Shown here: positions 1 through 7,609 of the stretch, piece by piece
How positions within the stretch are numbered: the first letter of the stretch is position 1
Layout: the number at the start of each line of letters is the position of its first letter
NCBI RefSeq assembly: GCF_001044395.1
Contig: NZ_JANU01000045.1
Coordinates: 1-55,154, forward strand
Source of the DNA: Caenimonas sp. SL110
GTDB lineage: Bacteria > Pseudomonadota > Gammaproteobacteria > Burkholderiales > Burkholderiaceae_C
DNA: 55,154 bases
Direction of reading: 5' to 3'
The notes under the pieces: model-generated
Database searches by the model: none
Told to the model about the DNA's origin: nothing
The model's input: the letters and a program-made list of their open reading frames with translations, nothing else
Position numbers and translations under genes: made by a program

Positions 1-127
1 GCTCAATCCTCTCAGAGAATGGAGCCTCCTCAAATACCGGGGCGGTTCAGCTTGACACGTTGGCGGCGCCTTCGGAAGGCGGAACTGAGATGCGGCGCGC
101 GTGAAGGTAGTTGGAGCCTCATTCATG

Positions 128-285
128 CAGTCAGTCAAGCGGCAGTTCGGCTTAACCAAGGTGCGCTTTCGCGGTCTGCAGCAGAACACTGCGCATCTGC
201 TGCCGCTGTTCGCGCTGTCGCACCTGTGGATGGCGCGCAAAAACTGATTGGGCTGAAGGGGCAGGTGCGTCCGAAGACGGCGTAA
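128..285 (+). pseudogene. C-terminal remnant of an IS5-type transposase
   Basis: The frame beginning at 128 reads QSVKRQFGLTKVRFRGLQ followed by QNTAHLLPLFALSHLWMARK, which is the usual C-terminus of IS5-family DDE transposases. It stops at 245-247 directly after a run of five A. Skipping one base restores the tail KLIGLKGQVRPKTA ending at 285, so the reading frame is broken in the A-run. No catalytic DDE domain is visible upstream; the first 110 bases do not continue the protein convincingly, so this is only a fragment. It marks the window's left end as a site of past insertion. The family call comes from the recognisable tail; the exact IS cannot be named. Confidence 0.7.
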
Positions 286-537
286 TGGGCGAGCGAAGCG
301 CCCAAATCTCACTTCCAAGCCTTCCAAACATGTCAATTTCGCATATTCACAAATCGACCGACGTCACAACGCGACCGCGTCCGAGTTGTTCTGACCGTCC
401 TTAACCCATCGCGATTCATCATTTCAACTCGTTCTTCGAAAAATTCGCGAATTAATGTCAAGCATGTCCTGTCAATGTTGCAGTGCATCTTTTACTTTAA
501 TTCGCTTTTTTGAGACCATTGTTCTTTTGGAGGCGAG
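286..537. other. Intergenic stretch, AT-richer than its surroundings
   Basis: Between the transposase fragment and the UDG-like gene I see no convincing coding sequence. Just after the transposase tail is a small hairpin, GGGCG(AGCGAAG)CGCCC at 287-303, which could be a leftover terminator or IS end. The last 100 bases are AT-rich and probably hold the promoter of the next gene, but no clean -35/-10 pair with 16-18 bp spacing is evident. Confidence 0.5.
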
Positions 538-1224
538 ATGGCTGCTAATCAACGGAACGCGTTCGAGGTTCTTCGTGATCTGATTCCAGCTACGCAGCTG
601 AAACAGTCAGGCGTTGTTTTTAATTCGGGGCGCAATGCATTTTCGGGAACTCGACCGCTCTACATACTCGGGCTCAACCCTGGAGGTGGCCCTGACGATC
701 ATCAACACGAAACGCTGGAGTCGCATACTCAGGCAGTGAGCGAACGAAACGCAGACTGGTCTTCCTTTCGCGACCAGTCGCTCAAAGGCAAGCCGCCAGG
801 CACATTTGGATTTCAGCCTAGGGTTTTGCACCTCCTCGATGCTGTGCAGCAAAAGCCCAGCGATGTGCCAGCAAGCAATTTGATCTTTGTTCGCACAAAG
901 CGGGAGAAGAATCTTGACGGGCGTTTAGATGCGTTGGCTGAGGAGAGCTGGCAGTTCCATGAGACCGCTATCCGCCTTCTTGGCGTAAAGGTTGTTCTCT
1001 GCTTTGGCCAGACAGCAGCACATTGGGTTCGGCGTAGGCTGGATGCAGACCCAAAGCCGGTAGCAACCTTCACTGAGACCAATGAGCGGCGGTGGACATC
1101 GTCCACTTACTACTCTCCTTCGAGAAAGATTTCGATCGTGGCTGCAACCCATCCAAGTATTGCAAAGTGGACCGTTGAAGCGACGGATCCGTCCCGATTA
1201 GTGCGCGACGCACTAGCTGTTTAG
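538..1224 (+). CDS. Uracil-DNA glycosylase superfamily protein
   Basis: A 228-residue protein with the two signature loops of the UDG superfamily: ILGLNPGGGPD near residue 43 (the GxxPG water-activating/substrate loop) and ATHPSI near residue 203 (the DNA-intercalating HPS loop). The core strand VVLCFGQTA lies between them. Family members excise uracil or other damaged bases from DNA, but many divergent members sit in accessory regions and have no known substrate. The N in NPGG replaces the catalytic D of family 1 enzymes, as in families that work without a strong general base. Start chosen at 538 because TTGGAGGCGAG is a good ribosome site just before the ATG. The gene lies next to an IS remnant, so it may be horizontally acquired. 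Superfamily fairly sure; function unknown. Confidence 0.75.
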   Translation: MAANQRNAFEVLRDLIPATQLKQSGVVFNSGRNAFSGTRPLYILGLNPGGGPDDHQHETLESHTQAVSERNADWSSFRDQSLKGKPPGTFGFQPRVLHLLDAVQQKPSDVPASNLIFVRTKREKNLDGRLDALAEESWQFHETAIRLLGVKVVLCFGQTAAHWVRRRLDADPKPVATFTETNERRWTSSTYYSPSRKISIVAATHPSIAKWTVEATDPSRLVRDALAV

Positions 1225-1237
1225 AAGGGCCTGCCTG

Positions 1238-1555
1238 ATGCCGCGCAACATGATGGATGATTACTGGGATATCCAGACGGCCAAGGAAATCGTGCAATCG
1301 CGGTCGCAACCTCGAGTGCGCCAATCAGAGAGCTATTCACCCCCACCCTTCAGAGTAGACAGCCCGTCGCCGGCGCAGGCATTTTGGATACTAGTTCGTG
1401 TGATTTGGGCCATCGGCATGCTGGCGCCATGCGTCATTGGCTTCTTCGTCGTGGGCCGATGGTGGGGAGGCACAACGCTCTGGGGTGCGACTGGGGGCGC
1501 ATTCGGATTTTTCGTCGTAGGAACGATGCTGGTTTCCTGGGCGGCGCGAAGGTAG
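1238..1555 (+). CDS. Small membrane protein, function unknown
   Basis: A 105-residue product with an acidic/polar N-terminal half, a Pro-Ser-rich linker (SPPPFRVDSPSPAQ) and two predicted membrane segments, roughly AFWILVRVIWAIGMLAPCV and GATGGAFGFFVVGTMLVSW. It ends in WAARR. It starts 13 bases after the UDG-like gene, so the two may share a transcript. Start codons at 1238, 1250 and 1253 are all possible; 1238 has a GAAGGG upstream at proper distance. I do not recognise a family. It resembles many uncharacterised two-span inner-membrane proteins. Confidence 0.5.
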   Translation: MPRNMMDDYWDIQTAKEIVQSRSQPRVRQSESYSPPPFRVDSPSPAQAFWILVRVIWAIGMLAPCVIGFFVVGRWWGGTTLWGATGGAFGFFVVGTMLVSWAARR

Positions 1556-1742
1556 CCTGTGACCTGCCCCCCCCGTACCAGCGCAATTTCCCACAGTTCC
1601 GTCATCCGATCACGTCCCACAACTCCGCGATCCTGTCGCGCCCGCTGACCACGTACAAGGCCAGCGGGAACGAGACGGCGCTGGCCCTCATCACATCGGC
1701 ATCGCCTCTAGCCTGACGGCAGGTCACAACGAAGCCCTGGTT

Positions 1743-3365
1743 TTATCGGTGAACTGAGGCAGGAGGCCTCATCACAACCTGGGTAAATTCTGGATCTTGC
1801 AGTGATTTATCAAGCGATATTCCGGCCCTGACCGATGGCGGCATTCCAAGCTGGTCGAGGTAGCTATCCACGTGGCTCTTCAAGGCATGGATAACGACTG
1901 GGGACGCCCCCTTCGCTTGAAGCGTCCTCAGCAACGCAGGGCCCAAACTCAAAGCAACGTTGGCTTTGTAAGTCCATTCCACGGACTGACTGCTGCCTGA
2001 ACCCTGTCGTTTGAACAAATTGAGAGTCTCGATCGCAACATCGCTCTCCAGATTGAACTTCAATTCACTGTCGAATTGCGCTAACGTGTGATCGATGGCG
2101 GGTTGCTGCCTGGCACGCTCATCCATCTTGTCCAACTGGGCGCGCATCGGCTGCGAAAGATCGCCGTGTCCTTGCCCATAGAGCTGGATTTCGAACAGCC
2201 TGTAGATTTCGCGCGCCTGGGCAAGGCTGTCGACTGGTGCCTGCGTCTGTTCGCGTTGCAGGTTCACGGCGGCCTTGACTGCCTGGGCGAATGCAACCGG
2301 CGGATCAGGTTGACGGATGGCTTGGTCCAGCAATCCGAGCACGATGGCACGCCGTTCATCCGAACCCGAAAGACTTGCGAGCACCGCTTCAAGCTCTTTC
2401 GCGACGGCTTGCTGAACGTCTGCTGGCATGCCTTCCGATAACGCCACGGAGATACGGTGAGCAGTGAGTGCCTTGTAGTAAGGCTCAGCGTCATCGGCCC
2501 CGGGATACGACTGAAGCATCCGGTCGTAGAGCTTGTGAAAGGCCGAGATCGAACGCTCAATGGGGTTCGTTGCGGTGGGTCCAACCGTGCAAGCGCTGGC
2601 ACCGGGCGCGAGCCCGTGCTCTTCTTCGTGGGCGAATCGCAGCAGGTAGATCAAAGCCTGGTGACCGGGATGCCCGGTCTCGATCTCACTGATGAAATCC
2701 ACGTGCTGTTCCGCCCTGGCTTCTTGCGCGCGGGCCAGGTGCTTTTCTGCGATGGTTGCCGCTCGCATTCGCTGCTTGAAAAGCTCGACACAATCCCAGA
2801 CGGTGCGAGGAACTTGCCACGTCCGCAGATCCCACATGAATGGCGCGGGCTGGGAGGTTACGGCTGAAGAAGCTGTATTTCCGAGCGGACGCAGCTCGAA
2901 TTCCAGCGCTGCTTCAATCGCCTGCTGAACGCTGCGGGACATCCCAATGGAAAGTTTGCGCGCCAGGCCACTAGCGAGCTGGGCCCTGCAGACATGACGA
3001 GCGACCGCGACGGGCATCCCGTCCCTGCGGGCACGCTCCGCCACTGAGCTTTGGAAGTCTGCGGACGAGGCCAGGCGCGTCAAGCCCAACCGGAATTGAT
3101 CCAGCTTTTCGAGGGCTAGATCATCGTCATCGGATTCGTCATCGGTTTCGTGACCAGGAGAGGACGCGCTTTGCAGCTCCAAAGGGGGCTTGCCACGGGA
3201 GACTTCGGCAATTGCATCGCGCGTGAGCGAGAGATGCGATCCGGCAGGTTTCCCATCGTTGTGCGGTTGCAGTTCGAGCCGTGCAGCTTCGACCCTCTTG
3301 AGTTCGCCAACAAACCTGTTCGTGTTCGCGGCACTGATTTTTGAGTTTTTCATTACTGTTTTCAT
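1743..3365 (-). CDS. Unrecognised 540-residue protein with acidic patch
   Basis: A long open frame on the minus strand, likely starting at the ATG at 3365. The N-terminal 90 residues are polar and low in order, with a very acidic run DDESDDDD around residue 75. The remainder is mostly helical in character, with no membrane segments, signal peptide or motif I recognise. Its disordered Ser/Pro-containing N-terminus would fit a secreted effector, but there is no secretion cluster or promoter box in view, so that is only a guess. The same frame stays open for 46 codons beyond its TAA stop (see findings). It lies between the small membrane protein and fic. Real gene likely because of its length and amino-acid composition; function unknown. 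Confidence 0.55.
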   Translation of the reverse strand: MKTVMKNSKISAANTNRFVGELKRVEAARLELQPHNDGKPAGSHLSLTRDAIAEVSRGKPPLELQSASSPGHETDDESDDDDLALEKLDQFRLGLTRLASSADFQSSVAERARRDGMPVAVARHVCRAQLASGLARKLSIGMSRSVQQAIEAALEFELRPLGNTASSAVTSQPAPFMWDLRTWQVPRTVWDCVELFKQRMRAATIAEKHLARAQEARAEQHVDFISEIETGHPGHQALIYLLRFAHEEEHGLAPGASACTVGPTATNPIERSISAFHKLYDRMLQSYPGADDAEPYYKALTAHRISVALSEGMPADVQQAVAKELEAVLASLSGSDERRAIVLGLLDQAIRQPDPPVAFAQAVKAAVNLQREQTQAPVDSLAQAREIYRLFEIQLYGQGHGDLSQPMRAQLDKMDERARQQPAIDHTLAQFDSELKFNLESDVAIETLNLFKRQGSGSSQSVEWTYKANVALSLGPALLRTLQAKGASPVVIHALKSHVDSYLDQLGMPPSVRAGISLDKSLQDPEFTQVVMRPPASVHR

Positions 3366-3422
3366 TCACCGTTGAATCTGGAAGTTGATGCCCGGCTGAG
3401 AGCCAGCTGAAGTCGTACATCT

Positions 3423-4547
3423 TCAGACGTAGTGCTCAATGCGATTGCTATCCCGGCTGAGTAGCTGCATCAGCTTGGGGTGTATGAAGAGCTTCTCCTT
3501 GCCGAGGTTCATCTCTCGCAGGACGCCCAAGGTGGCAAGCTCATGCAGGTAACGCGAAGCCGTCTGGCGCTGGCCGATGCCCTTGTCGATCAGGTTGCCA
3601 ATGCGGCAATAGGGCTGTTCGAAGATGACGTCCACCAACTCCCGCGTGTAGATCTTGGGAAGGCGTGTACGCACGTGATCGGTGGTGTGGTCTGCCAATG
3701 CGCGGATGGCGGCGATCTTGCCCGTTGTCCACTTGGACGTGTCGGCCACAGCCTGAAGCATGAAAAGCAGCCAGGGCTCCCAGGCCTGGTCACGTGTGAC
3801 GTTGAGCAGAAGACGGTAATAGTCGGCCTTGTGTGCGATCACGTGGCGGCTCAGGTACAGAATGGGCAGGGTCAGCAGGTCTTCCTGGATGAGGTAGAGG
3901 ATGTTGAGCACGCGCCCGGTACGACCGTTGCCGTCGATGAATGGGTGGATCGCTTCAAACTGGTAGTGGCCCACGGCCATTCGGATCAACGGGTCCAGAT
4001 CTGTCTGGTTGTGCAGAAAGCGCTCCCAGTTGGCGAGCATGTCGCGCAAGCGAGCTTCACCTTCTGGGGGGGTATAGACCACCTCCCCGGTCCGATCGTT
4101 GGCGAGCTGGGTACCGGGGGTACGGCGGATGTCCATGTCCACCCCTTTGAGGGTGCGGCAAATGTTGACGGCTGTGGCGGTGCACAGCGGACGTTCTTTG
4201 AGCGAGTGATAGCCCTGGTTCAAGGCAGTGCGATAACGCAGCGCTTCTTTGGTAGCGTGATCGGCGTTGCCGTGGCCCTGACCTTGCGCATACCGAAACA
4301 GCTGGTCGGTCGTCGTGACGATGTTCTCAATTTCCGAGCTGTCTTTGGCTTCCAGCAACGGAATCGTATTGATCAACATCGCCTGATTGGGAATGAGCTC
4401 TGCTGCTTGTTTCAGCTCAGCCAGCGCTGCACGAGCCTCAATGCAGGCCTTGAGCACAGTCCGGCTTTCAAGCTCGACTGCCGGAGGCAGCGGGGGCAGT
4501 TGGTTGTACGGGTGATCGGCTTGCCAAGCCAATGCTGCGTCCGTCAT
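3423..4547 (-). CDS. Fic family protein (class II, with C-terminal winged helix)
   Basis: Contains the full Fic catalytic motif [12 protein letters not shown] (about residues 201-212), which transfers AMP or a related group from a nucleotide to a hydroxyl of a target protein. An inhibitory helix motif SSEIEN (about residues 70-75) precedes the Fic core, the class II self-inhibited arrangement. The C-terminal 80 residues (from about [19 protein letters not shown]) form a winged-helix-like DNA-binding part, so the protein may control its own gene. I chose the ATG at 4547 because family members start close to the W-x-D-x-PYN-x-LP segment; a GTG at 4574 extends it by nine residues but overlaps one of the upstream repeats. 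All catalytic residues are present, so it should be active. Target unknown. Confidence 0.9.
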   Translation of the reverse strand: MTDAALAWQADHPYNQLPPLPPAVELESRTVLKACIEARAALAELKQAAELIPNQAMLINTIPLLEAKDSSEIENIVTTTDQLFRYAQGQGHGNADHATKEALRYRTALNQGYHSLKERPLCTATAVNICRTLKGVDMDIRRTPGTQLANDRTGEVVYTPPEGEARLRDMLANWERFLHNQTDLDPLIRMAVGHYQFEAIHPFIDGNGRTGRVLNILYLIQEDLLTLPILYLSRHVIAHKADYYRLLLNVTRDQAWEPWLLFMLQAVADTSKWTTGKIAAIRALADHTTDHVRTRLPKIYTRELVDVIFEQPYCRIGNLIDKGIGQRQTASRYLHELATLGVLREMNLGKEKLFIHPKLMQLLSRDSNRIEHYV

Positions 4548-4567
4548 GATGAAAGAATCCGGTTTTG

Positions 4568-4646
4568 TCGACACGTCGGCAGCTTATGTCGAAGCCATCG
4601 ACACGTCAACAAAACGTGTCGAAATTTCAATGAAATATCGACACGT
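4568..4646 (-). promoter_or_regulatory. Four TCGACACGT repeats upstream of fic
   Basis: The nonamer TCGACACGT occurs at 4568-4576, 4598-4606 and 4638-4646, and in inverted orientation (ACGTGTCGA) at 4614-4622. Four exact copies in 80 bases directly before the fic start are far more than chance. They are likely an operator array for a DNA-binding protein, possibly the Fic protein's own winged-helix domain. That assignment is inference. Confidence 0.6.
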
Positions 4647-4696
4647 ATACCTTTCTAACTATTTCTAATGAACGATTTGCGGACTTACCTGTGCAG

Positions 4697-4756
4697 AAAA
4701 TCTCTACAAACTGCAAAAAATCTCTATTTCCAGCCCATTTCTGCGAAAAATCTCTA
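4697..4756 (-). repeat. Three TAGAGATTTT direct repeats
   Basis: On the minus strand the decamer TAGAGATTTT occurs at 4747-4756, 4717-4726 and 4697-4706, each followed by a short T-rich or TTCTGC-like tail. The spacings are 30 and 20 bases, whole turns of DNA, which places the copies on the same helical face. They lie in the fic upstream region, between fic and the end of spoVR. This looks like a second binding-site array or upstream activator sequence. Confidence 0.5.
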
Positions 4757-4776
4757 TTCCCGAACCCCCGCGCCCC

Positions 4777-6309
4777 TCAATGCCCATGCCCCACCGGCGT
4801 CACCTCCCAATGCTGCAGCGCCTTGTCCTGCGCATCCACGCTCTCCAGCCGCACCCGGAACCCCCACAGCCGCGCCACATGCTTGACCACTTCTTCCGCC
4901 CCACTATCGAGCGGTCGGTCGTTGTGTCGGGTATGCCTCAAGGTCAGTGACCGGTCGCCGCGCAGGTTCACGTTCCACACCTGGATGTTCGGCTCGCGCC
5001 AGTTCAGGTCGTACTGCCTGGCCAGACCCTCACGCACGCGCCGATATCCCGCGTCGTCGTGAATTGCCGCCACTTCCAGTTCCTTCTGCGCGGAGTCATC
5101 CACGATCGAAAACAGCCGCATGTCGCGCATCACCTTGGGCGACAGGTATTGCCCGATGAAGCTCTCGTCCTTGAAGTGCCGCATCGCGTAGTCCAGCGTC
5201 TTGTGCCAGTCCGATCCGGCAATATCCGGAAACCACACGCGGTCCTCGTCGGTCGGGTTCTCGCAGATGCGCCGCAAGTCGGTGAACATCGCAAAGCCGA
5301 GCGCATACACATTGATGCCGCCATATCGTTTGTCGCCCACGCCCGGCTGGAACACGACGTTGGTGTGCGAACTCAATATCTCCATCATGTAGCCGTCGGT
5401 CAGCAGGCCCTGGTCGTACATGTCGTTGAGCAAGGTGTAGTGCCAGAACGTGGCCCAGCCTTCGTTCATCACCTGCGTCTGGCGTTGCGGATAGAAGTAC
5501 TGCGCCACCTTGCGCACGATGCGCACCACTTCGCGCTGCCACGGCTCCAGCAGGGGCGCGTTCTTTTCGATGAAATACAGGATGTTTTCCTGCGGCTCTT
5601 CGGGGTAACGCTTCTTCTCCTTCTTCGCGTGCTTGTCCGCTGATCTGGGCAAGGTGCGCCACAGGTCGTTGACCTGCTGCTGCAGATAGGCCTCACGGTC
5701 CTTGCGGCGCACTTCTTCTTCCACCATCGAAATCTTTTGCGGCCGGCGATAACGGTCCACGCCGTAGTGCATCAACGCATGACACGCATCGAGCAATTCC
5801 TCGACTGCATCGATCCCATGCCGCTCCTCGCATTCGGTGATGTACGCCTTGGCATAGACCAGGTAATCAACGATGGAGCTCGCATCGGTCCACATGCGAA
5901 AGAGATAGTTTCCCTTGAAGAACGAGTTGTGCCCGAAGCACGCATGCGCCATCACCAGCGCCTGCATCGGCATCGTGTTCTCTTCCATGAGGTAGGCGAT
6001 GCACGGGTCGGAGTTGATGACGATCTCGTACGCAAGACCCATGTGGCCGCGGCGATAGTTCTTTTCGCTCGATATGAACTGCTTGCCGAACGACCAGTGA
6101 CGGTAATTCACCGGCATGCCGACAGACGCATATGCATCGAGCATCTGCTCGGCCGATATCAGTTCGAGCTGTACCGGATACGTGTCCAGGCCGTGGCGCT
6201 GCGCCGTCTTGCGGATCGCCTCGAAGTATTGTTCGATGAGCTCGAAGGTCCAGTCCGATGGGCTGGGCAGCTTCTTGCTGTCAGACGGTGTTTCGAAGAC
6301 AGCGCTCAT
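4777..6309 (-). CDS. ycgB: SpoVR family protein (YcgB-like)
   Basis: A 510-residue soluble protein aligned along its whole length with the SpoVR/YcgB family, recognisable from WTFELIEQYFEAI near the start, the conserved block ACFGHNSFFKGNYLF, and NEGWATFWHYTLLNDMYDQG in the middle. The family is present in spore formers and in many non-sporulating proteobacteria, where it is a stress/stationary-phase gene of unknown biochemistry. It is the last gene of a three-gene operon; its ATG overlaps the stop of the upstream yeaH gene by four bases (ATGA), implying translational coupling. Full length and intact. Confidence 0.93.
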   Translation of the reverse strand: MSAVFETPSDSKKLPSPSDWTFELIEQYFEAIRKTAQRHGLDTYPVQLELISAEQMLDAYASVGMPVNYRHWSFGKQFISSEKNYRRGHMGLAYEIVINSDPCIAYLMEENTMPMQALVMAHACFGHNSFFKGNYLFRMWTDASSIVDYLVYAKAYITECEERHGIDAVEELLDACHALMHYGVDRYRRPQKISMVEEEVRRKDREAYLQQQVNDLWRTLPRSADKHAKKEKKRYPEEPQENILYFIEKNAPLLEPWQREVVRIVRKVAQYFYPQRQTQVMNEGWATFWHYTLLNDMYDQGLLTDGYMMEILSSHTNVVFQPGVGDKRYGGINVYALGFAMFTDLRRICENPTDEDRVWFPDIAGSDWHKTLDYAMRHFKDESFIGQYLSPKVMRDMRLFSIVDDSAQKELEVAAIHDDAGYRRVREGLARQYDLNWREPNIQVWNVNLRGDRSLTLRHTRHNDRPLDSGAEEVVKHVARLWGFRVRLESVDAQDKALQHWEVTPVGHGH

Positions 6310-7592
6310 AAAACCCCCGCCGGACTCTTCTTGAACAGGTCGCGAAACACCGGGAATATCTGCGAAGGCGTCACGATCTTCTGCATCGCAAAGTGCGTGT
6401 TGGTGTCACGAACCCGCGTGTACTCTTCCCACAGGTTCTGGTCTTCATCGGCCACCTGCACATACGCAAAGTAGCGGCACAACGGCAGCAGCTTGTCGTT
6501 GAGCAGTTCGCGGCACTTGGCCGAGTCCTGCTGCCAGTTGTCTCCGTCAGAAGCCTGCGCGCCGTAGATGTTCCACTCCGACCCCATGTAGCGATCACGA
6601 ATGATTTCGTGCATGAGCGTGAGCGCGCTCGACACCACCGTGCCGCCGCTCTCGGTCGCATGGAAGAACTCGTCTTCGGTCACCTCGGCGGCCTGCGTGT
6701 GGTGACGGATAAAGATCACATCAGTGCGCTCGTAGTGCCGCGACAAAAACAGATACAGCAGGATGAAGAAACGCTTGGCCAGGTCCTTGCGCGATTCGTC
6801 CATCGAGCCCGACACATCCATCACGCAGAACATCACGGCCTTGCTCGTGGGCACAGGCTCGCGCACGCGGTTGCGATAGCGCAGGTCGAACGGATCGAGA
6901 AACGGCACGCGCTTCAGACGCGCCCTGAGTATTTCAATCTCTGCTTCCAGCGCCGCGATCTTCGTGCCGGGCGCATCCTGGTCCCCGAGCAGTTCAAGCT
7001 CGGCCTCCAGCTTGCGCAGATCGGTCCGAGACTCCCCGCCCATCGCGATGCGCCGGCCCAGCGCAACACGCATCGAGCGCACCACATGCAAGCTGGTCGG
7101 GTTGCCTTCCGAAACGAATCCTGCGCGGCGGTTCTTCCATTCCGGTGCATCGGCGAGCAATTGCGTGCGAATGAGGCGCGGCAATGCGAGGTCGTCGAAG
7201 AAGTAGTTCATGAACTCTTCGCGCGTGATGCGAAACACGAAGTCGTCTTCGCCGCTTCCGTCCTGCGATGCGCCGTCGCCATTGCCCGAACCACCACCAC
7301 CGGGCGGACGCGCGATGCGATCGCCCCGCAGGTATTCCTGGTTGCCCGGATGCACCATTTCGCGCTTGCCGCCTGCACCGTGATTGAACACGGGCTCGGA
7401 CACATCGCGCCGGGGCAGCGTGATGTCGGTGCCCTCTTCCAGGTTCTTGATGCCGCGCTCGCCTACGGCCTTGCGGACCGCATCCTTGATCTGCTCACGG
7501 TAGCGACGCAGGAACCGCTCGCGGTTGCCAATGGATTTGTTCTTGCCACTGAGCCGCCTGTCGATGACCTGGTGGAGCAACGCCTTTGTCAT
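6306..7592 (-). CDS. yeaH: YeaH/YhbH family protein (DUF444)
   Basis: A 428-residue DUF444 protein. The N-terminus (VIDRRLSGKNKSIGNRERFLRRYREQI) and the von Willebrand-A-like segment with the MIDAS-type motif MDVSGSMDESRKD near residue 270 identify it. A Gly-Ser-Asp-rich linker lies around residue 100. The family always travels with PrkA and SpoVR and probably works with the kinase under starvation, salt or acid stress. A GGAG ribosome site precedes the ATG. The gene begins 17 bases after the prkA stop. Confidence 0.93.
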   Translation of the reverse strand: MTKALLHQVIDRRLSGKNKSIGNRERFLRRYREQIKDAVRKAVGERGIKNLEEGTDITLPRRDVSEPVFNHGAGGKREMVHPGNQEYLRGDRIARPPGGGGSGNGDGASQDGSGEDDFVFRITREEFMNYFFDDLALPRLIRTQLLADAPEWKNRRAGFVSEGNPTSLHVVRSMRVALGRRIAMGGESRTDLRKLEAELELLGDQDAPGTKIAALEAEIEILRARLKRVPFLDPFDLRYRNRVREPVPTSKAVMFCVMDVSGSMDESRKDLAKRFFILLYLFLSRHYERTDVIFIRHHTQAAEVTEDEFFHATESGGTVVSSALTLMHEIIRDRYMGSEWNIYGAQASDGDNWQQDSAKCRELLNDKLLPLCRYFAYVQVADEDQNLWEEYTRVRDTNTHFAMQKIVTPSQIFPVFRDLFKKSPAGVL

Positions 7593-7609
7593 TCAGGTGC
7601 TCCGCGTGG

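Noticed and set aside
1569..1575. Run of C at the end of the small membrane gene as a phase-variable tract
   Set aside because: It lies outside the coding part and no gene start is near.
1743..3365. Type III effector assignment for the 540-residue protein
   Set aside because: No secretion genes or conserved promoter box in view; only composition suggests it.
4697..4756. TAGAGATTTT repeats as a CRISPR array
   Set aside because: Repeat unit is only 10 bases, spacings are 20 and 30, and there are no cas genes.
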